DNA of 40,069 nt from CAYNCE01 sp964522515 (GCA_964522515.1 CAZFWC010000006.1:1-40069), one strand, 5' to 3'. Shown: positions 23,530-31,114, numbered from the stretch's first letter. Notes: generated by a model not told the origin, from the sequence alone. Made by a program: numbers and translations.

Positions 23530-24021
23530 TAAAATAAAAAAGACCAGACAAATTCAAAGCAACATTTGAATTTGTCTGGTCATGGTTCGCTCTTTGTCAG
23601 AGCCGGCAAAATTTTCGGAAACCTGTCTTGTTTTTTAAAACATTAAAAGACAAAAAAATTATTTCTAAATAAACGGCCGTCTAAATTTAATTTTATTTTA
23701 TTTTTTTATTTTTTAAAAAAGATTTCCGCCGTTCTTCTTTCTGGATAAGCATAAGACAGGTTTCCGATTTTTTCTCCTAAAAAATTGTAAGGGGTGCGAG
23801 TGATATTCTGTAATAATTTGATACTGGTTACCAAATTATTTATTAATCAGTGGTCGACTCTTGTAGCCATTGTATTGATTTGCCTGACAAGTTGACCAAC
23901 CAACCATTTGTGTTGGTTATCAAAACTCGCACACCCTCTTTTTTAAGTAAGGCTAGGGACATAATCCCATCTTTAACTCCTTTCGGACATACCTTTACTT
24001 GTTTTAATTTTCTAATGTTCT
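23530..24021 (-). ncRNA. Candidate long structured RNA (~490 nt)
   Basis: A consensus promoter and a 17-bp terminator frame about 490 nt on the minus strand. Visible helices: TCC-GAAA-GGA (GNRA loop) and GGGA/TCCC inside an outer stem AAGTAAAGG/CCTTACTT; GGGTGTGCGAG pairing with CTCGCACCCC about 150 nt later; within that, TGGTC/GACCA with CTTGT/ACAAG; and CGGAAACCTGTCTT (minus strand of 23753-23766) pairing perfectly with the segment at 23616-23629. A 39-codon ORF (starting MSLALLKKEG) overlaps the first part but lacks a well-spaced ribosome site. The key sequences of RNase P RNA, tmRNA and SRP RNA are absent. Confidence 0.5.
23531..23581 (-). terminator. Strong terminator of the structured RNA
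   Basis: A 17-bp perfect stem (23542-23558 with 23565-23581, 6-nt loop) followed on the minus strand by TTTTTTATTTT. Confidence 0.88.
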
Positions 24022-24027
24022 GCTTAC

Positions 24028-24055
24028 ATTATACACCTTTTAAAAAATCTGTCAA
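24028..24055 (-). promoter_or_regulatory. Consensus promoter of the structured RNA
   Basis: Minus strand TTGACA (24050-24055), 16-nt spacer, TATAAT (24028-24033). The shared motif TTTTAGCTAAGATTAGGTAA lies just upstream at 24091-24110. Confidence 0.82.
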
Positions 24056-24185
24056 GCGCTAAACTGTGGAAAAGTCGGGAAAATGAGTTATTTTAGCTAA
24101 GATTAGGTAAAATAAATAAAAATTAAAAATGATTAAGAAATTCAAATTTGCAGTATTAGTTTTAAATTAGTATTATTATAATAGA

Positions 24186-24262
24186 TCAGATCCTTCACTC
24201 CTAACAACTTTAAAAAGTCGTTCCCGCTTTTGCTAAACCTGCCTGCCGGCAAGGCAGGATGA
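24186..24262. repeat. Repeat block upstream of topA
   Basis: It holds AGATCCTTC, a CTCCTAACAACTTT stretch, the hairpin CCTGCCTGCCGGCAAGGCAGG and GGATGACA, all parts of the intergenic repeat families of this genome. A longer topA frame starting at 24259 would be translated from it. Confidence 0.6.
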
Positions 24263-24282
24263 CATTATTTATAAACAAATTT

Positions 24283-26625
24283 ATGAAAGATTTATTAATC
24301 GTAGAATCACCAACAAAAGCAAAAACAATTACAAAATTCCTTGGAAATAAATTCAAGGTAGTTTCTTCGTTTGGTCACATTAGAGATTTGCCAGTAAAAG
24401 AAATGGGAATTGATATTGAACACGATTTTGAACCAAAATATGTTATTCCAGAAAAAGCAAAAACAACAGTAACAATGTTAAAAAAAGAAGCTGAAAAAAC
24501 AAAAGATATTTATTTTGCGACTGATGCTGATAGGGAAGGTGAAGCAATTGCTTGGCACTTAAATTATATTTTAAATAAAAAAAATAAAACAAAAAAACAT
24601 AATTTTCATCGTGTTGTTTTTCACGAAATTACTGAAAACGCAATTAATAAATCTTTAGAAAATCCTGGTGAAATTAATTTAAAATTAGTGAACGCGCAAC
24701 AAGCTCGACGAGTTTTAGATCGTTTAGTTGGTTATGAACTCTCGCCGTTTTTGTGGAAAAAAGTTGCGAAAGGTTTGTCAGCTGGCAGAGTTCAATCAGT
24801 TGCTGTGCGTTTAATTGTTGAACGAGAAAGAGAAATTCAGAAATTTAAAAAAGATGAGTACTGGACACTTGAAGCAGAGTTTGTTAGGTTGGGTTTTAAA
24901 ACCCAACCTAACAAACAAGAATTTTTTATTGCTAATTTGCATTCTGTTGATAATAAAAAATTGCAAAAATTAGATATAAAAAATAAAAAACAAGCAGATG
25001 AAATTTTAATAGACTTAGATGGAGCAGAATATAAAGTTGAAGAAATTAAGAAAAAAATTAACAAGCGACAACCTTTTGCTCCGTTCACAACTTCAACTTT
25101 ACAGCAAGAAGCAAATCGCAAATTAAGTTACTCATCAAAACAAACAATGTTTTTAGCGCAAAGTTTATACGAAGGTGTTGAAATGGGAAAATCTGGCGCA
25201 ACTGGTTTAATTACTTATATGAGAACTGACTCAGTTAATTTAGCTGATTCATTTTTATCTGACACACAAAATTTTATTAAATCAGAATTTGGAGAAAAAT
25301 ATTCTTTAAGCGCGCCACGAAAATATAAAAGCAAATCAAAAAATGCGCAAGAAGCTCACGAAGCAATTCGTCCAACAGATATTCGTCTTCGTCCAGAAGA
25401 TGTAAAATCATTTTTAAAAGACAATCAATTTAAACTTTATGATTTAATTTGGAAAAGAACCCTGGCAAGTCAAATGCAAGAAGCAGAATTAGATGCAACA
25501 AGTGTTGATATTTTGGCTCAAGCTAAAATTAAAAAATATATTTTTAGAGCTACTGGTTCAATTATTAAATTTGATGGATTTTTAAAAATTTATCCCACAA
25601 GCGTGCAAGAAAATATTTTGCCAGATTTGGAAAAAAATGATAAACTTGATTTAGAAAAACTAGAATCAAAACAGCATTTTACCGAACCGCCTGCAAGATT
25701 TTCAGAAGCTGGATTAGTTAAAAAAATGGAAGAATTAGGAATTGGGCGACCGTCAACTTACGCTCCAACAATTTCAACAATTGAAAATCGTGGTTACATT
25801 CAAAAAGAAAATCGCAGATTAATTCCGCAAGAAATTGCTTTTGTTGTTAGTGATTTGCTAGTAAAACATTTTTCAGAAATTGTGGATTATGAATTTACAG
25901 CAAAAATGGAAGATGATTTGGATGAAATTGCAGATGGAAAAATAAAATGGGTTCCAATAATTGAAGAATTTTATATGCCTTTTAAAAAAAATCTTACACA
26001 AAAAAATGACGAAGTTAAAAAAGATGATTTGATTGACGACAAAACAGATGAAGTTTGTGAAAAATGCGGTAAACCAATGATTGTAAAAATTGGACGGTAC
26101 GGAAAATTTTTAGCTTGTTCTGGTTTTCCAAAATGTCGTAACATTAAATCATTAAAAAAAGAAGTTAGTAAAAGTAAAGATGGAGAAGAAAAATCAGATC
26201 CCGAGCACTCGGGAGAAGAAAAAAAACCTGATGAAAAAACAGATGAAGTTTGTGAAAAATGCGGTAAACCAATGATGATTAAAAACGGGAAGTTTGGAAA
26301 ATTTTTAGCTTGTTCTGGTTTTCCAAAATGCAAAAACACAAAGCCAATTGATTTTGGCACTGGTGTAAAATGTCCTGAATGTGGAAAAGGAGAAATGGTT
26401 GCCAGACGCACTCGTTCGCGCAGAACTTTTTACGCTTGCAACCGCTACCCTGATTGCAAATTTGCAGTTTGGTCTCAGCCAATTGAAGATCCTGATAAAA
26501 AAGGACAAGGTTTAAAATGCGAAAAATGTGGAAGTTTAATGGTTCAAGGCGCAAAAGGGAAAATCAAATGCTCTAAAAAAGAATGTGATTTTGAAAAAGA
26601 GTTTGAAGTGGGGGAGAAAGAATAA
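24283..26625 (+). CDS. topA: DNA topoisomerase I
   Basis: This type IA enzyme relaxes negative supercoils. The TOPRIM domain shows LLIVESPTKAKTI (E8) and ATDADREGEAIAWHL. The active-site Tyr is in GLITYMRTDSV (Y312). IGRPSTYAPTI follows. The C-terminus carries several four-Cys zinc modules: CEKCGKPM..CSGFPKC twice, CPECGKGEM..CNRYPDC and a last CEKCGSLM..CSKKEC. The start at 24283 gives the family-typical MKDLLIVESP; the in-frame ATG at 24259 lies in a repeat. A palindrome inserts VRLGFKTQPN at residues 201-210, and a CCCGAG/CTCGGG hairpin (26199-26216) encodes part of the linker between two zinc modules. Length is about 780. Confidence 0.97.
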   Translation: MKDLLIVESPTKAKTITKFLGNKFKVVSSFGHIRDLPVKEMGIDIEHDFEPKYVIPEKAKTTVTMLKKEAEKTKDIYFATDADREGEAIAWHLNYILNKKNKTKKHNFHRVVFHEITENAINKSLENPGEINLKLVNAQQARRVLDRLVGYELSPFLWKKVAKGLSAGRVQSVAVRLIVEREREIQKFKKDEYWTLEAEFVRLGFKTQPNKQEFFIANLHSVDNKKLQKLDIKNKKQADEILIDLDGAEYKVEEIKKKINKRQPFAPFTTSTLQQEANRKLSYSSKQTMFLAQSLYEGVEMGKSGATGLITYMRTDSVNLADSFLSDTQNFIKSEFGEKYSLSAPRKYKSKSKNAQEAHEAIRPTDIRLRPEDVKSFLKDNQFKLYDLIWKRTLASQMQEAELDATSVDILAQAKIKKYIFRATGSIIKFDGFLKIYPTSVQENILPDLEKNDKLDLEKLESKQHFTEPPARFSEAGLVKKMEELGIGRPSTYAPTISTIENRGYIQKENRRLIPQEIAFVVSDLLVKHFSEIVDYEFTAKMEDDLDEIADGKIKWVPIIEEFYMPFKKNLTQKNDEVKKDDLIDDKTDEVCEKCGKPMIVKIGRYGKFLACSGFPKCRNIKSLKKEVSKSKDGEEKSDPEHSGEEKKPDEKTDEVCEKCGKPMMIKNGKFGKFLACSGFPKCKNTKPIDFGTGVKCPECGKGEMVARRTRSRRTFYACNRYPDCKFAVWSQPIEDPDKKGQGLKCEKCGSLMVQGAKGKIKCSKKECDFEKEFEVGEKE
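24883..24912. repeat. 30-bp in-frame palindrome, copy 4 (topA)
   Basis: A perfect 30-bp palindrome (arms GTTAGGTTGGGTTTT and complement) on a codon boundary, encoding VRLGFKTQPN. It differs from the other copies by compensatory changes in both arms (CTGGG to TTGGG with CCCAG to CCCAA). Confidence 0.92.
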
Positions 26626-26636
26626 ACAAAATAAAA

Positions 26637-26756
26637 ATTCAGCTTTTAAAAAAACTGAATTTTAGTTATAATTAATTTATGCAATTTATTCTTAATCTTG
26701 ACTACCAAATTTTTCAAGCTATTAAATACCCAGAATATATTTTTCTAATTTTGTAA
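26637..26756 (+). pseudogene. Truncated duplicate of the PAP2 gene promoter and 5' end
   Basis: The promoter-like TTTTAGTTATAATTAAT and an ATG at 26679 are followed by codons for MQFILNLDYQIFQAIK, matching MQQILNLDYQIFQAIN of the PAP2 gene at 28587. Similarity ends after ~16 codons and the frame stops at 26756. The preceding AGCTTTTAAAAAA stretch is also shared (26641 and 28551). Confidence 0.75.
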
Positions 26757-26759
26757 AAT

Positions 26760-27428
26760 ATGGATAAAAAAATTGAAAAAATCAAAAAGATTGTAAAGAA
26801 AAAACTTGCTTTTTGTTCCGCTCATAATTTTGACCATGTCATGAGAGTTTATAATTTAGCTTTATATCTTGCTGAAAATGAAGATGTAGATTTAGATATT
26901 ATAAAAGTAGCTACATTGCTTCATGATATTGGTGGCGAAAAAGAAATTAATGATCCAACTGGCAAAACAGATCATGCTATTGAAGGCGCTAAGATGGCAG
27001 AACCCATTTTGAATAATTTAGGATATTCTAAAAATAAAATTAAGCATATTCAAGATTGCATTGTTTCTCATAGATATAGGAATGAAAATAAACCTCAAAC
27101 AAAAGAAGCTAAAATTGTTTTTGATGCAGATAAATTAGAAACAGTTGGCGCAATTGGAATTGCACGAGCGTTTGTCTGGACTGGTAGAAATAATGCACAC
27201 ATCTACAAAAAAGTTAATATTGATAAATATGCCAAAGAAAATCTAGGAGGGAAAATTAATGGAAGAATTCAGGATAAAACAAAACATAGTCCTCAGATTA
27301 ATTGGGAGACAAAAGATAAATATATCTTAAATTATTTGTATACTGAAAAAGCAAAACAAATTGCCAAAGATAGAATGATTTTTTCTGAAAATTTTTTCAA
27401 AAGATTAGAAAACGAAATTAAAAATTAA
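26760..27428 (+). CDS. HD-domain metal-dependent phosphohydrolase
   Basis: The 222-residue protein matches the YedJ-like HD family: SAHNFDHVMRV (H26), ATLLHDIGGEK (H55, D56), a further His in IVSHRYR, and FDADKLETVG (D122 or D124) form the metal site H..HD..D. The substrate is unknown; relatives act on nucleotides or other phosphate esters. There is no signal peptide. It starts 3 nt after the truncated PAP2 duplicate, so it may use that promoter and be coupled to it. A terminator follows. It probably arrived with the RhuM gene as an insertion, because the two split the PAP2 duplication. Confidence 0.85.
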   Translation: MDKKIEKIKKIVKKKLAFCSAHNFDHVMRVYNLALYLAENEDVDLDIIKVATLLHDIGGEKEINDPTGKTDHAIEGAKMAEPILNNLGYSKNKIKHIQDCIVSHRYRNENKPQTKEAKIVFDADKLETVGAIGIARAFVWTGRNNAHIYKKVNIDKYAKENLGGKINGRIQDKTKHSPQINWETKDKYILNYLYTEKAKQIAKDRMIFSENFFKRLENEIKN

Positions 27429-27454
27429 AATTGTGAAATAAAATATAAAATAAA

Positions 27455-27482
27455 GGCACCAAGTTTAAATTGGTGTTTTTTT
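27455..27482 (+). terminator. Terminator after the HD gene
   Basis: CACCAA (27457-27462) pairs with TTGGTG (27470-27475), with extra AT pairs inside, followed by a run of eight or more T. Confidence 0.8.
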
Positions 27483-27506
27483 GTTAGTATTTTTTTAAAA
27501 ATTGTG

Positions 27507-27512
27507 TATAAT
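27507..27512 (+). promoter_or_regulatory. -10 box of the RhuM gene, probably leaderless
   Basis: GTGTATAAT with TATAAT at 27507-27512. The ATG begins 6 nt later, at the expected transcription start. Confidence 0.6.
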
Positions 27513-27518
27513 TAATTT

Positions 27519-28523
27519 ATGAATAATAAGCTGCAAAATTTTATTTTTTATAACACGCTTGACGGAAATATTAATGTTGAGGTATATCTTCACAATGAAA
27601 TGGTTTGGTTAACTCAAAAGAAAATGGCTGAACTTTTTAATGTAGAAGTGCCAGCAATTAGCAAACATTTGGCTAATATCTTTGAAAGCAACGAATTAGA
27701 GGAAAAATCAACTATTTCCATTTTGGAAACAGTTCAAAGTGAGGGAAATAGAAGTATAAAAAGAAAAATTGAATATTATAATCTTGATGCTATTATTGCA
27801 GTTGGTTATCGTGTAAATTCAAAACAAGCAACGCAATTTAGAATTTGGGCAACGCGGATTTTAAAAGAATTTATGATTAAGGGGTTTGCTTTGGACGATG
27901 AGAGACTAAAACAAGGAAAATTTATTTTTGGGCAGGATTATTTTAAAGAATTACTTGAAAGAATTCGTTCAATTCGAGCAAGTGAAAGAAGAATTTATCA
28001 GCAGATTACGGATATTTTTGCAGAATGCAGTATTGATTATAATAAAGATTCTGAAATTACAAAAAATTTTTATGCAATGGTTCAAAATAAATTTCATTTT
28101 GCAATTACAGGAAAAACAGCCGCAGAAATTATTTATGACAAAACTGATAAAAATAAGCCATTTATGGGATTGATGACTTGGAAAAATTCTCCAAAAGGAA
28201 GAATATTAAAATCAGATGTTGTAATTGCAAAAAATTATTTAGAAGAAAAACAGATTAAAAAATTAGAGCGAACAGTTACAGGTTTTTTTGATTATATTGA
28301 AAATATTGTTGAAAATCGCAAGATAATGAGAATGCGAGATTTAGCAAATAGTATTGACAAGTTTTTAAGCTTTAATGAATATAAGATACTTGATGGTAAA
28401 GGAAAAATTTCAAATAAAAAAGCTGAAGAAAGAGCAATCGCAGAATATGATGATTTTAATAAAACGCAAAAGATTGATTCTGATTTTGATAAAGAAATAA
28501 AGAAATATCTAAAAAATAAATAG
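27519..28523 (+). CDS. RhuM-family protein
   Basis: The RhuM (virulence protein) family is common in mobile and defence regions and has a DNA-binding-like N-terminus. Seen here: VWLTQKKMAELFNVEVPAISKHL (helix-turn-helix-like, residues 29-51), KRKIEYYNLDAIIAVGYRVNSKQATQFRIWATRILKEF (family core), then FRIWAT..YFKELLERIRSIRASERRIYQQITDIF and a C-terminal Fic-like-neighbour helical region ending RAIAEYDDFNKTQ. Length 334 is typical. It probably regulates transcription or acts in a toxin-type role; no catalytic motif is visible. It lies with the HD gene between the two copies of the PAP2 5' end. Confidence 0.85.
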   Translation: MNNKLQNFIFYNTLDGNINVEVYLHNEMVWLTQKKMAELFNVEVPAISKHLANIFESNELEEKSTISILETVQSEGNRSIKRKIEYYNLDAIIAVGYRVNSKQATQFRIWATRILKEFMIKGFALDDERLKQGKFIFGQDYFKELLERIRSIRASERRIYQQITDIFAECSIDYNKDSEITKNFYAMVQNKFHFAITGKTAAEIIYDKTDKNKPFMGLMTWKNSPKGRILKSDVVIAKNYLEEKQIKKLERTVTGFFDYIENIVENRKIMRMRDLANSIDKFLSFNEYKILDGKGKISNKKAEERAIAEYDDFNKTQKIDSDFDKEIKKYLKNK

Positions 28524-28586
28524 AATTTTAGATACTAAAACTAAGCCCAGCTTTTAAAAAAGTTGATTTTTAGTTATAATTAATCC

Positions 28587-29147
28587 ATGCAGCAAATTCT
28601 AAATCTAGACTACCAAATTTTTCAAGCTATTAATTCTTTATCAGGCAAGTGGCAGGTTTTGGATTGGTTTGGAATTTTTTGCGCTAAATATTTAATTTTT
28701 GTGGTATTTTTAATTTTTGTAATTTGGTGGATTAAAATTACGAAAACAAGAAGCTCTGAAAATTGGCCAATTGAAGGAAAAAGAAAATGGTTAATTTTTG
28801 GTAGCGTGACTTTGCCAGCTGTTTTATCATTTTTAGTAAATCAATTATTAGCGTTGATTAAATTTCGGGGCCGTCCATTTTTAAATTTAGATATTAATAA
28901 ATTAGTTGAACCTTTATCTGAAAAATCTTTTCCTTCTGATCATTCCGCAATAGCATTTGCAATTGCAGTGGCTGTTTATTTTCACAATAAAAAATTAGGA
29001 AAAATATTATTAGTACTGGCTTTTTTAATTGCTTTAGGAAGAATTTTTGGTGGTGTGCATTATCCAATTGATGTAATTGGCGGAGCAGTTGTTGGAACTG
29101 TTTTGGCTTTTGTGTTTTATAAAATTTATAAAAAAGTAAATAACTAA
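28587..29147 (+). CDS. PAP2-family membrane phosphatase
   Basis: This multispanning lipid phosphatase of the undecaprenyl-pyrophosphate phosphatase/PgpB type shows the three motifs KFRGRPF (KxxxxxxRP-like), PSDHSA and GRIFGGVHYPIDVIGG (SRxxxxxHxxxD-like, with the first Ser replaced). Five to six hydrophobic segments are present in 186 residues. It may recycle the lipid carrier for wall synthesis, fitting the dcw genes that follow. A TATAAT at 28576-28581 ends 5 nt before the ATG, suggesting a leaderless mRNA. Its promoter and first codons are duplicated at 26637. Confidence 0.88.
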   Translation: MQQILNLDYQIFQAINSLSGKWQVLDWFGIFCAKYLIFVVFLIFVIWWIKITKTRSSENWPIEGKRKWLIFGSVTLPAVLSFLVNQLLALIKFRGRPFLNLDINKLVEPLSEKSFPSDHSAIAFAIAVAVYFHNKKLGKILLVLAFLIALGRIFGGVHYPIDVIGGAVVGTVLAFVFYKIYKKVNN

Positions 29148-29180
29148 TAATTAATTTTAAAAATAAAAAATAAATTTAAA

Positions 29181-29212
29181 AATCCTGCAAAACTTTTGCG
29201 GATTTTTTATTT
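29181..29212 (+). terminator. Terminator after the PAP2 gene
   Basis: AATCCTGCAAAA and TTTTGCGGATT form a stem with one wobble, followed by TTTTTTATTTT. Confidence 0.75.
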
Positions 29213-29303
29213 TAGAAATGAAACCCATATTTCAATTAATTGATTAATCGAAATATTGAGTTTAAGTTTTTTTATTTGTCAAATTATTTATGATGAATTT
29301 TTT

Positions 29304-29384
29304 GGTGAACTGCTTGCAGTGAATCTGTATGGTGGACTGCTTGCAGTGAACCTTTATGGTGGACTGCTTGCAGTGAACCTTTAT
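29304..29384. repeat. Three 27-bp tandem repeats upstream of mraZ
   Basis: Units at 29304, 29331 and 29358; the last two are identical and the first differs at four positions or fewer. Each holds the hairpin ACTGC-TT-GCAGT. A fragment (GGTTCACTG) starts a fourth. A DnaA-box-like TGTGGATAA follows at 29392-29400, with related GTGGATAA sequences near 29458 and 29492. Confidence 0.88.
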
Positions 29385-29408
29385 GGTTCACTGTGGATAA
29401 CTAAGTGG

Positions 29409-29437
29409 TTGTTTTGTTTTTAGTTGTGGTGTATAAT
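29409..29437 (+). promoter_or_regulatory. Promoter of the dcw cluster
   Basis: TTGTTT (29409-29414), 17-nt spacer, TATAAT (29432-29437), 71 nt before mraZ. The leader holds three GTGG(G)GATAA/GTGGATAA-type sequences close to DnaA boxes or to MraZ-type GTG(G/T)G repeats. Confidence 0.6.
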
Positions 29438-29508
29438 TTAGTTAATGTGGTAAGGAGTGGATAAATGTGGGGATAACTTTATAAAAAAGTGGATAAGTTA
29501 TATTTTTT

Positions 29509-29940
29509 ATGTTTATTGGTGAATACAATCATAATTTAGATAATAAAAACAGATTGGCTTTGCCAAGTAAGTTTCGTTCTGATTTAAAAAGCGGGGCAGT
29601 AGTTACTCGTGGGTTAGATAATTGTTTATTTATTTTTACAAAAACAGATTGGCAAAAAATGGTTGATAAAATTACAGAACTTCCAATTGGAAAAGCAGAC
29701 GCTCGCGGGTTTTCAAGAATAATGTTGGCAGGAGCAATGGATGTTAAACTAGATTCTTTGGGAAGAATTTTACTGCCAGATTATTTAAAAAAATACGCTG
29801 GTTTAAAAAAGAAAATTATTGTTGCGGGACTTTACAATCGTTTGGAAATTTGGGACGAACAAAAATGGAATAATTATAAAAAACAAATTGAAAAAAATGC
29901 TGGAAAATTAGCAGAGACAATGGGGGAGTTGGGGATTTAA
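29509..29940 (+). CDS. mraZ: Transcriptional regulator MraZ
   Basis: MraZ binds GTG-containing repeats upstream of its own gene and controls the division and cell-wall cluster. The N-terminal FIGEYNHNLDNKNRLALPSKFR and the second AbrB-like half, MDVKLDSLGRILLPDYLKKYAGL, are typical. Length 143 is normal. The leader between the promoter and the ATG holds AGGAGTGG and other GTGGATAA/GTGGGGATAA units, plausible autoregulatory sites. There is no clear ribosome binding site next to the ATG. Confidence 0.95.
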   Translation: MFIGEYNHNLDNKNRLALPSKFRSDLKSGAVVTRGLDNCLFIFTKTDWQKMVDKITELPIGKADARGFSRIMLAGAMDVKLDSLGRILLPDYLKKYAGLKKKIIVAGLYNRLEIWDEQKWNNYKKQIEKNAGKLAETMGELGI

Positions 29941-29941
29941 A

Positions 29942-29998
29942 TTCGCTTTCCCGCCTTCGCCCATAACAACTCTACTTGACTACGGCGGGCAAGCTATA
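29942..29998. repeat. GC-rich repeat between mraZ and rsmH
   Basis: TTCCCGCCTTCGCCC..ACTACGGCGGGCAAGCT has the inverted CCCGCC/GGCGGG ends of the element also seen in hydA, rsmH, der and at 38095-38133. Confidence 0.7.
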
Positions 29999-30016
29999 AA
30001 TGTTTTAATAAAAAAT

Positions 30017-30940
30017 ATGCTCTCGATTCATCGTTCTGTTTTACTCAAAGAAGTGTTGGAATATTTAAATCCTAAATCTGGAGAAAATTTTATTGATTGT
30101 ACATTTGGCGGAGGAGGGCACAGTTTGGAAATTTTAAAACGCATTCAACCAAATGGAAAGTTATTAGGAATTGACGCAAATCAAGATATTGAAAAAGAAA
30201 TTAAGAAATTATCCTCCTTCGCTAAAGCTACGGCGGACAGGAAAATTAAGTGGTTTAAAAATTTTATTTTTGTAAATGATAATTTTAAAAATTTAAAAAA
30301 TATTGTAAAAAATAATTTTAAAAAAGATTTAAAAGTTGCAGGAATTTTATTAGATTTAGGTTTGTCATCAGATGAATTAGAAAAATCAGGCAGAGGATTT
30401 AGTTTTCAAAAAGATGAACCATTAGATATGCGTTTTGATGTGCGACAAGAGAAAACTGCTTCTAATATTCTGAATTTTTATTCTATAAAAAAATTGTATG
30501 ATGTATTTAAAACTTTTGGCAATTGTTCCTGTGCTAGTCAATTATCTAAAAACATTTTTCAACAGCGTAGATTAAAAAAAATTGAAACAACACAAGATTT
30601 AGTAAAATTAATTTTGCAAATTGATTCACACAAAGGAAAATTACATCCTGCAACCAAAATTTTTCAAGCGTTGCGAATTGAAGTTAATGATGAATTAGAT
30701 AATTTAGTTAAAGTTTTATCGCAAGCAATTGAAATTTTACAACCCGGCGGAAGATTAGTTGTAATTTCATTTCATTCTTTGGAAGACAGGATTGTTAAAA
30801 ACTTTTTTAGAGAATTAGGTAAATGTGAAAATAAAATTTTAAATATTTTAACAAAAAAACCAGTTGCGCCAAGTTTTGAAGAAATAAAAAATAATCCAAG
30901 ATCTAGAAGCGCGAAAATGAGAGCGATTGAAAAGATTTAA
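30017..30940 (+). CDS. rsmH: 16S rRNA m4C1402 methyltransferase
   Basis: RsmH (MraW) methylates N4 of C1402 in 16S rRNA using SAM. Motifs: HRSVLLKEVLEYL, FIDCTFGGGGHS (SAM loop), LLDLGLSSDELE, GRGFSFQKDEPLDMRFD, IFQALRIEVNDEL, and ISFHSLEDRIVKNFF, with the C-terminal NPRSRSAKMRAIE. Length 307 is typical. An in-frame repeat (30212-30241) encodes SSFAKATADR at residues 66-75, a peptide I associate with many CPR proteins. It lies in the dcw cluster after mraZ. Confidence 0.96.
   Translation: MLSIHRSVLLKEVLEYLNPKSGENFIDCTFGGGGHSLEILKRIQPNGKLLGIDANQDIEKEIKKLSSFAKATADRKIKWFKNFIFVNDNFKNLKNIVKNNFKKDLKVAGILLDLGLSSDELEKSGRGFSFQKDEPLDMRFDVRQEKTASNILNFYSIKKLYDVFKTFGNCSCASQLSKNIFQQRRLKKIETTQDLVKLILQIDSHKGKLHPATKIFQALRIEVNDELDNLVKVLSQAIEILQPGGRLVVISFHSLEDRIVKNFFRELGKCENKILNILTKKPVAPSFEEIKNNPRSRSAKMRAIEKI
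30212..30241. repeat. In-frame SSFAKATADR repeat in rsmH
   Basis: TCCTCCTTCGCT..AGCTACGGCGGACAGG is 30 nt on codon boundaries. It relates to the reverse complement of the copies at 38163-38218 and 39398-39450. Confidence 0.8.
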
Positions 30941-30952
30941 GAATTTTTTTGT

Positions 30953-31078
30953 TATTCCGAGCGACTTTTAGGATTGTTAGAAGCGATGGAATCCCGTGGA
31001 ATAAAAATATTCTACTTCAACGGGATCCCATCGTCCCGACCAATTCCTAAAAATTCTATCGGGACTCGGGATGACATC
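30953..31078. repeat. Paired inverted repeat before ftsL
   Basis: The left arm TTCCGAG..GGATTG..CGATGGAATCCCGTGGA is inverted in the right arm GGGATCCCATCG..CGGGACTCGGGATGACA. A longer frame opening at 30974 would translate it; I reject that start. Confidence 0.7.
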
Positions 31079-31114
31079 TCAGAAAAAAGAAAAGCGCGAA
31101 ACAGAGGAAATCAA

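Noticed and set aside
23530..24021. RNase P RNA, tmRNA or SRP RNA
   Set aside because: No GAAAGTCC-type P4 region, no tRNA-like ends with a tag ORF, and no GGAA-loop SRP core were found.
23850..24062. 70-residue plus-strand ORF
   Set aside because: It is antisense to the structured-RNA candidate, has no promoter or ribosome site and its composition is not protein-like.
24259..24282. Longer topA start
   Set aside because: MTLFINKF derives from the GGATGACA repeat; MKDLLIVESP at 24283 is the family N-terminus.
29304..29384. Possible CRISPR array (27-bp repeats)
   Set aside because: The units are directly adjacent with no spacers and there are no cas genes nearby.
29304..29508. Chromosomal replication origin
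   Set aside because: Only a few DnaA-box-like sites, no dnaA or dnaN nearby, and the location before mraZ favours promoter control; kept only as a possibility.
30974..31114. 47-residue N-terminal extension of FtsL
   Set aside because: It translates an inverted intergenic repeat, while the ATG at 31115 has a GAGG ribosome site.
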